64,000 bases of DNA from Acutalibacter sp. 1XD8-36. Lineage in GTDB: Bacteria > Bacillota > Clostridia > Oscillospirales > Acutalibacteraceae. This document shows, piece by piece, positions 48,712-57,407 of the stretch. The position numbers and the translations under genes were made by a program. Location of the stretch: NCBI RefSeq assembly GCF_009917525.1, contig NZ_QZDU01000007.1, positions 100,345 to 164,344 on the forward strand, read 5' to 3'. The notes under the pieces were generated by a model, which was given only the letters and a program-made list of their open reading frames with translations, was not told the origin of the DNA and did no database searches. Positions within the stretch are counted from its first letter, which is position 1. Every line of letters begins with the position of its first letter.

Positions 48712-49263
48712 ATGCACGCACTACATAAAATACTGGTTTATGTGCCAGAAGTCCCTATGGACATCGCCTGCTCCCGGGCAGACATGGTGCTGAATATCCG
48801 CGACTATGCGGCTAACATGACCGAGGGCTACCAAGGCTATGTTTTTGACTGGCGGGAGACTGATACCGCCGGAAGATGGAGCCAAATTTTCCCAGAAAAT
48901 GTCCTGCTGGGCAGTGAAGGAACAAGTATGATTGAACGAGAACTGCTGGAGGCGGCAGAGGCTCAGAAAAATGAGCTGGAGGAGAGCATCCAAAGTTTGG
49001 CTGCCTGGCAAAATGGAAACGTGCCGCAGATGGCCCATAATCTGTGGAACATAAGGGCCGACTCAACGCCGGACAACCTTTCGGAGTACCTGGCACCATA
49101 TATGTTTCTCAAAATTGGCAAGCTGGTGTATGGGGAATATACCTTTGACTCGTGTTTCTACGACACCTGTGCCAATACTGCACGGATTACAGAACAGACC
49201 CTGGAAAAAGTAAATGCCGCACCATCTGAGTGGGCGCTGGTTCTGTTCGACTATCACATTTAG
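48712..49263 (+). CDS. Unknown protein (183 aa)
   Basis: Start after GAGG, 12 bp after the vWA stop. 183 residues. ERELLEAAEAQKNELEESIQ is a coiled-coil. HALHKILVYVPEVPMD and YMFLKIGKLVYGEY flank it. Function unknown; probably the last gene of the MoxR/vWA operon. Confidence 0.6.
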   Translation: MHALHKILVYVPEVPMDIACSRADMVLNIRDYAANMTEGYQGYVFDWRETDTAGRWSQIFPENVLLGSEGTSMIERELLEAAEAQKNELEESIQSLAAWQNGNVPQMAHNLWNIRADSTPDNLSEYLAPYMFLKIGKLVYGEYTFDSCFYDTCANTARITEQTLEKVNAAPSEWALVLFDYHI

Positions 49264-49329
49264 TTTTGTTAAGAGGAGTGCCGTATTCCGGCACTCTTTG
49301 CTTTTTCAGGCCCTCCATTTACCTTGCAG

Positions 49330-49358
49330 TTGATTTTGAGGCCGCTGCGCGGTATAAT
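49330..49358 (+). promoter_or_regulatory. Sigma-A promoter of second Uma2 gene
   Basis: TTGATT (49330-49335), 17 bp, TATAAT (49353-49358). Confidence 0.75.
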
Positions 49359-49391
49359 AAACTTACAGTAAGCACAAGGAGGGGCATTTTT

Positions 49392-49973
49392 ATGACAACA
49401 CCCATCGCGCAGGAAAAGGACTGTGAACGGTACTCATATGCAGATTACCTTCAGTGGAACGCTGCAGAACGATGCGAACTCATTGAGGGCGAAACTGTGC
49501 TCCTGGCCGCGCCAAGTACCTCACATCAGCGGATAAGCATGGAAATAAGCCGGCAGTTGGCAAACTTTCTGGAGGGCAAAAATTGCGAAGCATTTGCCGC
49601 GCCCTTCGACGTCAGGCTGTTTGAAAAGGACAACGACGCCCCGGAAGATGTTGATACGGTAGTCCAGCCCGACATTACAGTTGTCTGTGACAGAGCAAAG
49701 CTGGATGAGCGCGGATGCAAGGGCGCACCGGATATGGTCATCGAGATACTTTCCCCGGGAAGTCTGCGTCATGACCGGTTGGTGAAGATGGATCTGTACC
49801 AGCGGGCAGGTGTTGGGGAGCTGTGGCTGGTTGACCCAGCTAACCGGGCTATCCAGGTTTTCCTACTGAAAGGCGGGGTGTTCCAGCCATATGAGGACTA
49901 TGGAACGAATGACATTGCTAAGGTCAACAGCCTTGATGGATGCTTTATTGAGGTGGGAAAAGTATTCCAATAA
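49392..49973 (+). CDS. Uma2 family putative endonuclease, copy 2
   Basis: ATG 49392 after AAGGAGGGG; 193 residues. Same layout as copy 1: CELIEGETVLLAAPS, QPDITVVCDRAKL, GAPDMVIEILSPGS, HDRLVKMDLYQRAGVGELW. The two Uma2 genes are clearly paralogous. Own promoter. A nuclease role is predicted from fold only. Confidence 0.88.
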   Translation: MTTPIAQEKDCERYSYADYLQWNAAERCELIEGETVLLAAPSTSHQRISMEISRQLANFLEGKNCEAFAAPFDVRLFEKDNDAPEDVDTVVQPDITVVCDRAKLDERGCKGAPDMVIEILSPGSLRHDRLVKMDLYQRAGVGELWLVDPANRAIQVFLLKGGVFQPYEDYGTNDIAKVNSLDGCFIEVGKVFQ

Positions 49974-50059
49974 AGAATATGAAAAAATCCAGCGCTCGCT
50001 TAGTAATATTGGTTTGCCGATAACCTTTCCTATGGGAAAATTTTCTTGAGTAAACTAAC

Positions 50060-50089
50060 CCTTTAATGGATATATCAGCCCTTTACAGG
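50060..50089 (+). promoter_or_regulatory. Operator-like pair CCTTTAATGG / CCTTTACAGG
   Basis: Sites at 50060-50069 and 50080-50089, 20 bp apart, just upstream of a TATACT (50115) and TATAAT (50134). Same motif and spacing as at 58703-58731. Probably bound by the XRE protein encoded right after. Confidence 0.5.
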
Positions 50090-50159
50090 TCTGGTCTTAT
50101 AGCTCTTAGCAGGATATACTAACCTCTGTAAGATATAATTGTTTAACAGGGGTTACAAA

Positions 50160-50534
50160 ATGCCGGATTTGAGGTTTGCTTACCGATTCAAGGAATGTCG
50201 GAAAATGAAGGGGTATACACAACAGCAGCTATCAGATATTACGAATCTGCCGGTCGGTTATATCTCTAAGGTGGAGCAGGGAGTAACTTTCCCACGCTTT
50301 GATAAACTGGTCATCTTGATGAATGGCCTGGGGATTTCCGCAGATGAAGTGTTCTGTGATGTGGTGGAGGCATCCATGGATCATCACTCCTCGAAAGTGA
50401 TGGAAAATTTGGACGGCCTGCCAATAGAGGTAAGGGCAAACATTCTTGAAGTGGTGGAAGTGATGATCCGGCAATACCACGATAGCCAAAAGAAAACAGA
50501 GGCTGAACGGATTGACAACACACCCAAAACCTGA
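50160..50534 (+). CDS. XRE family transcriptional regulator
   Basis: ATG 50160 (AGGGG upstream) preferred over ATG 50139. 124 residues. HTH at 8-60: RFKECRKMKGYTQQQLSDIT, NLPVGYISKVEQGVTFPRF. The C-terminal part is helical (dimerisation). A phage-type repressor layout; it likely binds the paired sites upstream. Its end overlaps the promoter of leader E. Confidence 0.85.
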   Translation: MPDLRFAYRFKECRKMKGYTQQQLSDITNLPVGYISKVEQGVTFPRFDKLVILMNGLGISADEVFCDVVEASMDHHSSKVMENLDGLPIEVRANILEVVEVMIRQYHDSQKKTEAERIDNTPKT

Positions 50535-50540
50535 TAGAAT
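50512..50540 (+). promoter_or_regulatory. Promoter of leader E
   Basis: TTGACA (50512-50517), 17 bp, TAGAAT (50535-50540). The -35 lies inside the XRE gene. Confidence 0.75.
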
Positions 50541-50545
50541 ATATA

Positions 50546-50637
50546 TATATTAGTATCAGGTTCGGAAAACGGACAAAGTAGCAGAGTTACAGAGTGTCAT
50601 TTGCGTCGCGCTATGCGATTACAAATGGCACTTTTTT
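50546..50637 (+). ncRNA. TAGTATCA leader RNA, copy E
   Basis: TAGTATCA (50551-50558), GTTCG-N5-CGGAC hairpin, AGAGTTACAGAG box, terminator AGTGTCATTTGCG...ACAAATGGCACT and TTTTTT to 50637. The small hairpin has a different sequence from A-C but still pairs. Confidence 0.78.
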
Positions 50638-50671
50638 GTTTCCCTTTACAACCGAATCCGGCCGATACTGG

Positions 50672-50708
50672 CAAAAAGGCAGCATCCTTTGGGATAGCTG
50701 CCTTTTTC
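50672..50708 (+). terminator. T2-type leader hairpin, copy 5
   Basis: AAAAAGGCAGCATCC, loop TTTG, GGATAGCTGCC, TTTTT. Distinct stem sequence from copies 1-4 but in the same relative position, 28 nt before the next ATG. Confidence 0.75.
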
Positions 50709-50735
50709 TATTTCATCAGGAAAGGAAGAATCAAC

Positions 50736-51872
50736 ATGACAACCTGCAAGGACAACTATTTCACCACCTTCTCAGACTACCCGGCCATGCTCGGGTATCA
50801 CGAGAGCCAAAGCCAAAACAGCCAGTGGAGGCGCCGCCGGGTCAAAGATCTGCGCATTGAGCCTCTGGACAAGGACGCCCCTCTGTACAGCGATCTGACT
50901 ATGTTCGCGCCTGGCGTGACCTCGGAGGCAGTACAGGACACCGCCCACAACCTGGGCCTTGCCATGAAGATGGACGGCAGCTACTACCCCGTCCGTGACA
51001 CCGCCTACAAAAGCCTGTTGGGCCGAGCCAGGATCAACGGCACCGCCCTCCCCAAACTGAAGCGTGACGTGCTGGCAAACGTCCTCAATGCCTGCCTGAA
51101 GCTCTACGGTGAGGAGGCGCTGCTGCTCATCCGGGACGAAAAAGTTTCCGCAGTCCACTCCGGTGGCGCGACAGATTACGCTGTCCTGCCTGTGGACAAG
51201 TTGCTCATGGTACTCCATGACAATCTGGACAGCCGGTTCCCGGGTAACGAGTTCAAGGGAGGGTACTGCGACCACTCCCTTGTCAGTGCGGCATGGCTTA
51301 TGCCCGACCAAAAGGAGGACTTGTTGGGTACTTATTCCAAGCTGCTTGCGGCACAAGGAAAAGCCCATCTTGCGGCGAAGCTCACGCCCGGTATACGGTT
51401 CATGACCTCCGACACCGGCATGGCGTCCGCAAAAGTCAGTGCACTGTTGGAGGGCGGGGAGTTCCCCATCCTCATCGGGGAGTGCGTTGCCGTAGACCAC
51501 CGCAAAGGACATACTGTGGAGGATTTTGAGAAGACTCTCGACCAGCTCTTTGCCCAGTTTGGCAGCCTGGTAGCCAAACTGGAAAAGCTGCTGGAGATCG
51601 ACCTGGATTACCCAGTCAACGCAATGACCCGGGTGTGTCAAAAGCTCGGTTTGCCGAAGAAAGCAGCTCTTGAAGCTATCGCCATGTTTGAGACAGCCTG
51701 CAGCGGCCCGGCTACGGCCCACGACGTCTACTTTGCCATGCAGGAGATCCCATTTATCCTCAAAACCCAGGGCACGCCGGAGAGCAAGCTGCTGTCCGTG
51801 CAGGAGAGCATGGCCCGGGCGCTGACCCTGCGCTGGTCAGACTATGACTTAGCGAAAGGGGTGAACTGGTAA
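50736..51872 (+). CDS. DUF932-like phage/plasmid protein
   Basis: ATG 50736 after AGGAAAGG; upstream frame runs through leader E and is not coding. 378 residues. APGVTSEAVQDTAHNLGLAM and YGEEALLLIRDEKVSAVHSG, then YAVLPVDKLLMVL, resemble DUF932. These genes sit beside recombination nucleases in plasmids and phages; an ssDNA-annealing role has been considered but is unproven. It overlaps the YqaJ gene by 1 bp. First gene of a recombination/replication operon under leader E. Confidence 0.6.
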   Translation: MTTCKDNYFTTFSDYPAMLGYHESQSQNSQWRRRRVKDLRIEPLDKDAPLYSDLTMFAPGVTSEAVQDTAHNLGLAMKMDGSYYPVRDTAYKSLLGRARINGTALPKLKRDVLANVLNACLKLYGEEALLLIRDEKVSAVHSGGATDYAVLPVDKLLMVLHDNLDSRFPGNEFKGGYCDHSLVSAAWLMPDQKEDLLGTYSKLLAAQGKAHLAAKLTPGIRFMTSDTGMASAKVSALLEGGEFPILIGECVAVDHRKGHTVEDFEKTLDQLFAQFGSLVAKLEKLLEIDLDYPVNAMTRVCQKLGLPKKAALEAIAMFETACSGPATAHDVYFAMQEIPFILKTQGTPESKLLSVQESMARALTLRWSDYDLAKGVNW

Positions 51873-52906
51873 TGGCAAAACCGATTATTCTCTGTAACAC
51901 AGCTGGCATGACTGAAAAAGAGTGGCAGGCTGCCCGTATGCACGGCCCCAAAGGGGACATTCCCTACACAGTGGGCGGAAGTGATGTGGCGGCGATCTTC
52001 GGGCTTTCGCCCTGGGTGACGCCGCTGGAGCTTTGGAAAATCAAGAAAGGGCAGATGGCTCCCACTGTCAGCGCCAACGCTGGACAAATGGAGATGGGCC
52101 ACCTGCTGGAACCGGTAGCTGCCCACTGGTACGGCAAGAAAACCGGCAGCACCGTCATAGACGACACCAACCTCTACCAGCACGCCGACCACCCCTATGC
52201 TTTGGCGAACTTCGACCGGCGCTTTGTGAAACCTACAGGTGAACCGGGTATCTTAGAGTGTAAATCTTGCACCTACCACAAAGCTCAGGATTGGGCAGAT
52301 GACGCTATCCCCGTCTACTACGAGCTGCAGCTGCGGTACTACATGGCGGTTGCAGACGTGGAACTGGGAGCGTTCTCGGCGATCTGGGGCAACAACCCGG
52401 ATTACGACATGGCAATGCCGGAAATCACCCGGGACAAGGCAAAGGAGGACATGATTTTCGAGCGCTTAGAACAGTGGATATGGAGCCTGGAACACGACCA
52501 GCCGCCCACCATGGCGGATGTTGCTCCCACGTTGGCGCTGGAATCGTTAGCGAAAATCTACGGTCCCAGCCAGAAAGCTCTGCCTTCTATCGAGTTCGGC
52601 AGCAAATATGAGCCAGCCCTGCGGCGCATTGCCGTGCTGCAGGACAAAATCCGGGAATGTGACGCTGAGAAGAAAACTTACGAAAAAGAGGTTGCCGCCC
52701 ACTCTGTGAAAATCGCAGAACTGATGAAACAGCATGAGCGCGGGGTTCTGGAAACCACCAGCGACAAGCTGCTCATCGACTTTGCAACGAGAACCACCCG
52801 CCGCCCGGATTCCAAGGCGCTGAAGGAAAAGTATCCTGCCGTGTACGCGGAGGTGCTGAAAGCGTCTGAGAGCCGGAAGGTGAAAGTGACAGTGCAGCCA
52901 AAATAG
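51872..52906 (+). CDS. YqaJ-type exonuclease (viral recombinase nuclease)
   Basis: 344 residues. GGSDVAAIFGLSPWVTP, then GHLLEPVAAHW (Glu), ALANFDRR (Asp) and GILECKSCTY (E-x-K): a complete PD-(D/E)XK site of lambda-exonuclease type. The last 100 residues are a coiled-coil (DKIRECDAEKKTYEKEVAAH). It resects double-stranded ends for strand annealing, so the preceding gene could be its annealing partner. Starts on the last base of that gene's stop. Confidence 0.92.
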   Translation: MAKPIILCNTAGMTEKEWQAARMHGPKGDIPYTVGGSDVAAIFGLSPWVTPLELWKIKKGQMAPTVSANAGQMEMGHLLEPVAAHWYGKKTGSTVIDDTNLYQHADHPYALANFDRRFVKPTGEPGILECKSCTYHKAQDWADDAIPVYYELQLRYYMAVADVELGAFSAIWGNNPDYDMAMPEITRDKAKEDMIFERLEQWIWSLEHDQPPTMADVAPTLALESLAKIYGPSQKALPSIEFGSKYEPALRRIAVLQDKIRECDAEKKTYEKEVAAHSVKIAELMKQHERGVLETTSDKLLIDFATRTTRRPDSKALKEKYPAVYAEVLKASESRKVKVTVQPK

Positions 52907-52915
52907 GAGGTTAAA

Positions 52916-55072
52916 ATGCTTTGTGAATTTACGCGGCTCATCTACCCCCACGAACCCAGCCCCGGCAGCTACATGGTGGCTCAGTACCGCCCCTGTGAAA
53001 AAATCAAGACACAGTCAGGGGACATACTTAGCCAGATCACGGCGGTGGGCTACTGCCTGCCGACAGCGGAGAAGCTCCGGTTTGATATGCAGGGGCAGTG
53101 GGTGAAGAACGCCAAGTACGGTTACCAGTTCAAAATGGAGAGCTACAATGAGGTTCTGGTGCCCACAAAGGAGGGCGTGATCGCTTACCTATCCTCTGGG
53201 CAAATCAAAGGTATCGGAAAAAAGACCGCCGAGCGTATTTATGACGCTTTCGGGCTGAAAACCCTTGAAATGCTGGACAAGGATCCCAGACGGCTGCTCC
53301 AAATCAAAGGCATTTCCGAGGCCAAGCTGAAGAAAATCGTGGAATCCTACACCATGAATCGGGGCGCCAGGGATGTGATTGCATTTTTAGCACCTCATGG
53401 GATAATGCCCCGTCAGGCCATGAAATTTTATGTAGAATACGGCAACGAAACCATGAATGTGGTGAAAAACCACCCCTACCGGCTCTGCGAGATGGCCGGG
53501 GTCGGGTTCCTGACCGCCGACAAAATCGCCGCCAGCATGGGATTTGACCGGCTCTCCACCGAGCGGGTGGACGAGGGTTTGCTCTACACCCTGACTGACG
53601 CCGAGGGCAGCGGGCATCTGTGTATGGAAAAGCACGACTTCATAAGGGCGGCGCTCAGGCTGCTGGACACGCCGGACCTGTCCTTTGACATGGCGGCGAA
53701 CCGTGCTGCCCGGCTGGTGGACAGCGGACAGCTTGTGAGCTATGGTCGTTACGTTTACCGCACAAGGACAGCCCATGCGGAAAATATGCTGGCCAAGCGT
53801 ATCAAGCAATTCCTTCGCTTGACAGCCAGTGCCTGCACCAATCTTGAGATGGAGCTGGACAGGGCAGAAGAAAAGCTAAAGCTCCGCTTTGCCCCGGAAC
53901 AGCGGCAGGCCGTTAAGATGGCTCTGAGCAGCAAGCTGTCGGTAATTACCGGCGGCCCAGGCACAGGGAAAACCATGATCCAGAGAGCTATCCTGAACAT
54001 ATACCGCCGCCAGAACCCGAACGGCAATATCTGCTGCTGCGCTCCCACCGGGCGTGCAGCCCGCAGAATGGAGCAGTCTACCGGCTGTCCGGCTTCTACG
54101 ATTCATAAGGCTTTGAACCTTAGAGCAGATGAAGATGGAAACTATGCGGAGCCGGAAATCCTTGATGCAGACCTGATCCTGGTGGACGAGGTATCTATGC
54201 TGGATGTGTACCTTGCGGGGTACTTGATGAACGCCGTAAACCTGGGCGCGCAGCTTGTGCTGATCGGAGATTCTGACCAGCTCCCGTCTGTTGGGCCCGG
54301 CGCGGTACTCAGCGAGATAATCGCCAGCGGCAAGGTGCCGGTGACAAAGCTAAATAAAGTGTTCCGACAGGAAGCGGGCAGCCGGATTGCGGTGAACGCC
54401 AAGGCCATACGCGAGGGCAGCCACAATTTGGAGCACGGTGAGGATTTCCAGTTCGTGGATTCACCCGATACAGAAACCTCCGCCGACAAAATTGTGGATC
54501 TGTATATGGCTGAAGCTGCCAAGTACGGCCCGGACAACGTGGCCCTGCTCACCCCTTACCGCAAAAAGACGGAAACCGGCGCAAACGCCCTCAACCTCCG
54601 CTTGCGGGATATGGTGAACCCGCCGGCTCCCGGCAAGTTTGAGGTCACCCACGGCAAACGCACATTCCGTGTGGGCGACAAGGTCATGCAGACCAAGAAC
54701 CTGGACGACATCAGCAACGGCGACATGGGGTATATTACCGACATTTTCAAGTCGGAGGACGGCACCACTGTTAAAATTGACTTCGGTGACGGCAGGGAGG
54801 TAGAGTACGATTCCTCCCAGCTCTCCATGCTGGACTGGGGGTATGCCTCCACCGTCCACAAGTCCCAGGGCTCGGAGTACCAGTCGGTCATCATCAATCT
54901 TCAGCGGGCCCACTATATCATGCTGACCCGCCCGCTGGTCTATACGGCCATCACCCGAGGTAAAAACAAGGTGATAATCGTGGGCGAAAAGCGGGCGCTG
55001 CACACAGCCATAAACCGTACAGACACCGAAAAGCGCGGGACTTGTCTGGCCCAGCGCATACAAAAAGTATAA
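52916..55072 (+). CDS. recD2: RecD2-type helicase
   Basis: 718 residues after AGGAGG. N-terminal OB part, helix-hairpin-helix blocks (GIGKKTAERIYDAFG; LQIKGISEAKL), Walker A GGPGTGKT (about 350), Walker B LILVDEVSML, STVHKSQGSEY (motif V) and VYTAITRGK (motif VI). A 5'-3' DNA helicase of superfamily 1; RecD2 works without RecBC in Firmicutes. Likely joins YqaJ in end processing. Confidence 0.93.
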   Translation: MLCEFTRLIYPHEPSPGSYMVAQYRPCEKIKTQSGDILSQITAVGYCLPTAEKLRFDMQGQWVKNAKYGYQFKMESYNEVLVPTKEGVIAYLSSGQIKGIGKKTAERIYDAFGLKTLEMLDKDPRRLLQIKGISEAKLKKIVESYTMNRGARDVIAFLAPHGIMPRQAMKFYVEYGNETMNVVKNHPYRLCEMAGVGFLTADKIAASMGFDRLSTERVDEGLLYTLTDAEGSGHLCMEKHDFIRAALRLLDTPDLSFDMAANRAARLVDSGQLVSYGRYVYRTRTAHAENMLAKRIKQFLRLTASACTNLEMELDRAEEKLKLRFAPEQRQAVKMALSSKLSVITGGPGTGKTMIQRAILNIYRRQNPNGNICCCAPTGRAARRMEQSTGCPASTIHKALNLRADEDGNYAEPEILDADLILVDEVSMLDVYLAGYLMNAVNLGAQLVLIGDSDQLPSVGPGAVLSEIIASGKVPVTKLNKVFRQEAGSRIAVNAKAIREGSHNLEHGEDFQFVDSPDTETSADKIVDLYMAEAAKYGPDNVALLTPYRKKTETGANALNLRLRDMVNPPAPGKFEVTHGKRTFRVGDKVMQTKNLDDISNGDMGYITDIFKSEDGTTVKIDFGDGREVEYDSSQLSMLDWGYASTVHKSQGSEYQSVIINLQRAHYIMLTRPLVYTAITRGKNKVIIVGEKRALHTAINRTDTEKRGTCLAQRIQKV

Positions 55073-55084
55073 GGAGGTTCCAGA

Positions 55085-55549
55085 ATGAGTGCTTTACAGA
55101 TTTATAAGAAAAAACAGGCCGAGCTCAATGCCAAGATCGCTTCCCACACGCTGCTGCCCCAGGATTCCCTGGCCATGCAGGAGCTGAACTATCGCATAGG
55201 TGTGCTGGAGACGTTCCAGGCGTTCGTCAAGGGCGCGCCCATGGCGCTGGACCCGAAACCATTAACATACCATTATCAGTTGGTGGACGCCAGCGTTGGG
55301 TTCATCCTGACAGAGCACAAGTTTGGCCCAAAGGCAGACGAAAACGGCAAGAAGCGCCGGGAAACCGCTCTGAACTCTCTGGGCAAGGCCGTCAGTGACG
55401 GCCGCAAGCGCTTCTCAAGCTTCAAGCCCAGCCGGCCCGAGCAGTACAGTGAAACGGTGAGCAAGTACATCAACACCATCATGCCGTTGTGGGTGCAGTA
55501 CCGGGACACCTACATCAACCTGACGCCCAAGAAGGAGGAAAAATCATGA
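55085..55549 (+). CDS. Unknown protein (154 aa)
   Basis: Start 12 bp after the helicase, with GGAGG upstream. 154 residues, basic and helical (IYKKKQAELNAKIASHTLLP, YRIGVLETFQAFVKGAP, RRETALNSLGKAVSDGRKR). No family recognised. Overlaps the next gene by 4 bp (ATGA). Probable accessory of the recombination operon. Confidence 0.65.
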   Translation: MSALQIYKKKQAELNAKIASHTLLPQDSLAMQELNYRIGVLETFQAFVKGAPMALDPKPLTYHYQLVDASVGFILTEHKFGPKADENGKKRRETALNSLGKAVSDGRKRFSSFKPSRPEQYSETVSKYINTIMPLWVQYRDTYINLTPKKEEKS

Positions 55550-56214
55550 GTGCAATCGAAAAAATCAATCAGATAGAAGGCTTTGATCCCGCACAATACG
55601 CAGTAGACTACACTGACCTTACCACCGGCGAAACACGCAAGCGCCTGCCTGTTATGGCCCAGATGGCCTGGTTCCGGCTCAAGTACCCGGAGGGGCGCAT
55701 AGCCGTACAGGTCAGCCCAGGCAAGGAGTGCTTTGTTGCCACGGCCAGGGTCTATCCAAGCTACAAAGACCCGGCAGACTGCTATCTGGCAGAAGCTACG
55801 GCTTCCAGGAGCTTCCTTGAAGAAAAACCGTCCGTTTCTCCCAGAGAGTGGGCGCAGACGGCGGCGGTGGGTATAGCGCTGAGAAACGCCGGTTTTGGCC
55901 TGCAATTCTCCATGGCCGGGGACGAGTTTCCGGCCAATGCTCAGGAGGAATTGCCGACAGAAACAACCGCTGAAACTGAGTTCTATACCGTGATCGAGCC
56001 CGCCACTCCTGAGCCGACCCCGGAAGAAAAGCTGGAGCAGGCCATGAGTGTACCTTGTCCTATAGTCAAATTCAAGGGCAAAAGTCTTGGCGATGTCCTT
56101 CGCCTTGACCCGGGGGCTATTAAATGGATCGCGGAGAAATTCACGGGCGGTGAGGAGATCAAGGCGGCGGCCCAGTACATCAGGGACTATGCCTTGGCAC
56201 AGACAACTGCCTAA
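55546..56214 (+). CDS. Protein with C-terminal ExoX-like helper domain (222 aa)
   Basis: ATG 55546 overlaps the previous stop; ATG 55489 lies inside it. 222 residues. The start, DYTDLTTGETRKRLPVMAQM then YPEGRIAVQV, is a beta-rich, possibly nucleic-acid-binding part. The end, FKGKSLGDVLRLDPGAIKWI, fits the ExoX-like C-terminal domain found after nucleases. In this place a single-strand-binding or replication helper is plausible. Confidence 0.6.
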   Translation: MSAIEKINQIEGFDPAQYAVDYTDLTTGETRKRLPVMAQMAWFRLKYPEGRIAVQVSPGKECFVATARVYPSYKDPADCYLAEATASRSFLEEKPSVSPREWAQTAAVGIALRNAGFGLQFSMAGDEFPANAQEELPTETTAETEFYTVIEPATPEPTPEEKLEQAMSVPCPIVKFKGKSLGDVLRLDPGAIKWIAEKFTGGEEIKAAAQYIRDYALAQTTA

Positions 56215-56228
56215 AAGGAGTGAAACGC

Positions 56229-57290
56229 ATGGAACGGATACGCATGACAGACGTTGTGGGACTGCTGGGGCTTCCCCATCCAGAAACCGGCCGGGTTTCG
56301 TACTATGTCCACTGCCCCTGCTGTGACGAGGGGAAGGAGCGGCACCTGAACATCAACTTCCGAAAAGAGGTGTTCCGGTGCGCCCGGTGCGGAGTGGCTG
56401 GCGGGATTTTCGACCTGTACTGTCTATTCACAGGTGCCCACCGGCAGAATGTCCGGCGGGAGCTGACAGAGCGGCTGCACCTCAACGAACATCTTGTGCT
56501 GCCCCAGCAGCGGGAGGTTCAGCAGCCTGTGGAAACACCCATCGCTGACATAGCAGTTCGTCACCACACCTACTCTGCGCTCCTTTCCATGCTGTCGCTG
56601 TCCGATTCACACCGGGAAAATCTACATAACCGCGGGCTGAATGACCGGGATATTGCCAAGCTGGGTTATAGGTCTATGCCTATGGAGCATAATTCTGACA
56701 TGACACGGCGGCTTACAAACAGCAATATCGACGTGCGCGGGGTACCGGGTTTCTTCCGCACCAAAGCGGGCTGGTGGTCGTTTGTACACCAGCAGTCTGG
56801 GATACTTATTCCTGTCAGAAATGCACTGTGCCAGATCCAGGGCTTGCAACTCCGTCTGGACAACATGGAAAAGCGCAAGTTCCGTTGGATATCCAGCTCC
56901 GGCCTGCACTCTGGCACCGGCTCCCCGGCATGGACGCACTTAGCAGGAGCGCCGTCAAAGCGTATTGTGCTGACGGAGGGCCCCATGAAAGCTGACGTTA
57001 TCCATGCCTTGACCGGGCTGCCTGTCCTGGCAGTACCAGGAGTAAACGCGCTGACAAAGCTCGAAAACAGCTTAAAACTCCTCCGGGAGCAGGGGCTGGA
57101 AGAAATCAAGACCGCCTTTGACATGGACTATGCCATAAACTGGCACGTCCAGCGCGGGTATGAGCAGCTTATGGAGCTGCTGGGCCGGATGGGGTTCCGC
57201 TATGGAACCTACGTCTGGGACCCGCGGTACAAGGGCCTGGATGACTACATCTGGGCGCGGCTCCGAAAGGAGATCGCCAAAGTTGGCTGA
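56229..57290 (+). CDS. CHC2 zinc-finger / Toprim-like primase
   Basis: ATG 56229 after AAAAGGAG; 353 residues. A CHC2-type zinc finger (HCPCCDEGKE...CARCGVAGG, about 24-60) as in DnaG. The C-terminal half holds a DUF3854/Toprim-like fold (IVLTEGPMKADVI, PVLAVPGVNAL, then TAFDMDYA). The glutamate of LTEGP and Asp of DMDY are in the right places for Toprim metal binding. It lacks a helicase domain. Likely the element's primase. A terminator follows. Confidence 0.85.
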   Translation: MERIRMTDVVGLLGLPHPETGRVSYYVHCPCCDEGKERHLNINFRKEVFRCARCGVAGGIFDLYCLFTGAHRQNVRRELTERLHLNEHLVLPQQREVQQPVETPIADIAVRHHTYSALLSMLSLSDSHRENLHNRGLNDRDIAKLGYRSMPMEHNSDMTRRLTNSNIDVRGVPGFFRTKAGWWSFVHQQSGILIPVRNALCQIQGLQLRLDNMEKRKFRWISSSGLHSGTGSPAWTHLAGAPSKRIVLTEGPMKADVIHALTGLPVLAVPGVNALTKLENSLKLLREQGLEEIKTAFDMDYAINWHVQRGYEQLMELLGRMGFRYGTYVWDPRYKGLDDYIWARLRKEIAKVG

Positions 57291-57298
57291 AAAGGGAA

Positions 57299-57322
57299 AG
57301 GGCGGTATTACCGTCCTTTTTC
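57299..57322 (+). terminator. Intrinsic terminator of primase operon
   Basis: AGGGCGGTATTACCGTCCT then TTTTT. Short but GC-rich stem. CAGG-N7-CCTG (57366-57382) lies between it and the parM-like gene. Confidence 0.65.
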
Positions 57323-57407
57323 TTTCAAATTTTATGCGTATTTCAGTTGTAAATGCGCAGAGTAACAGGTGTAATGCCTGTAAATCAAAATTCAGGAGGT
57401 ACTTATC

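Noticed and set aside
21908..50637. TAGTATCA leaders as T-box or known metabolite riboswitches
   Set aside because: No T-box sequence or specifier arrangement, and the genes served are DNA metabolism rather than amino-acid or cofactor genes.
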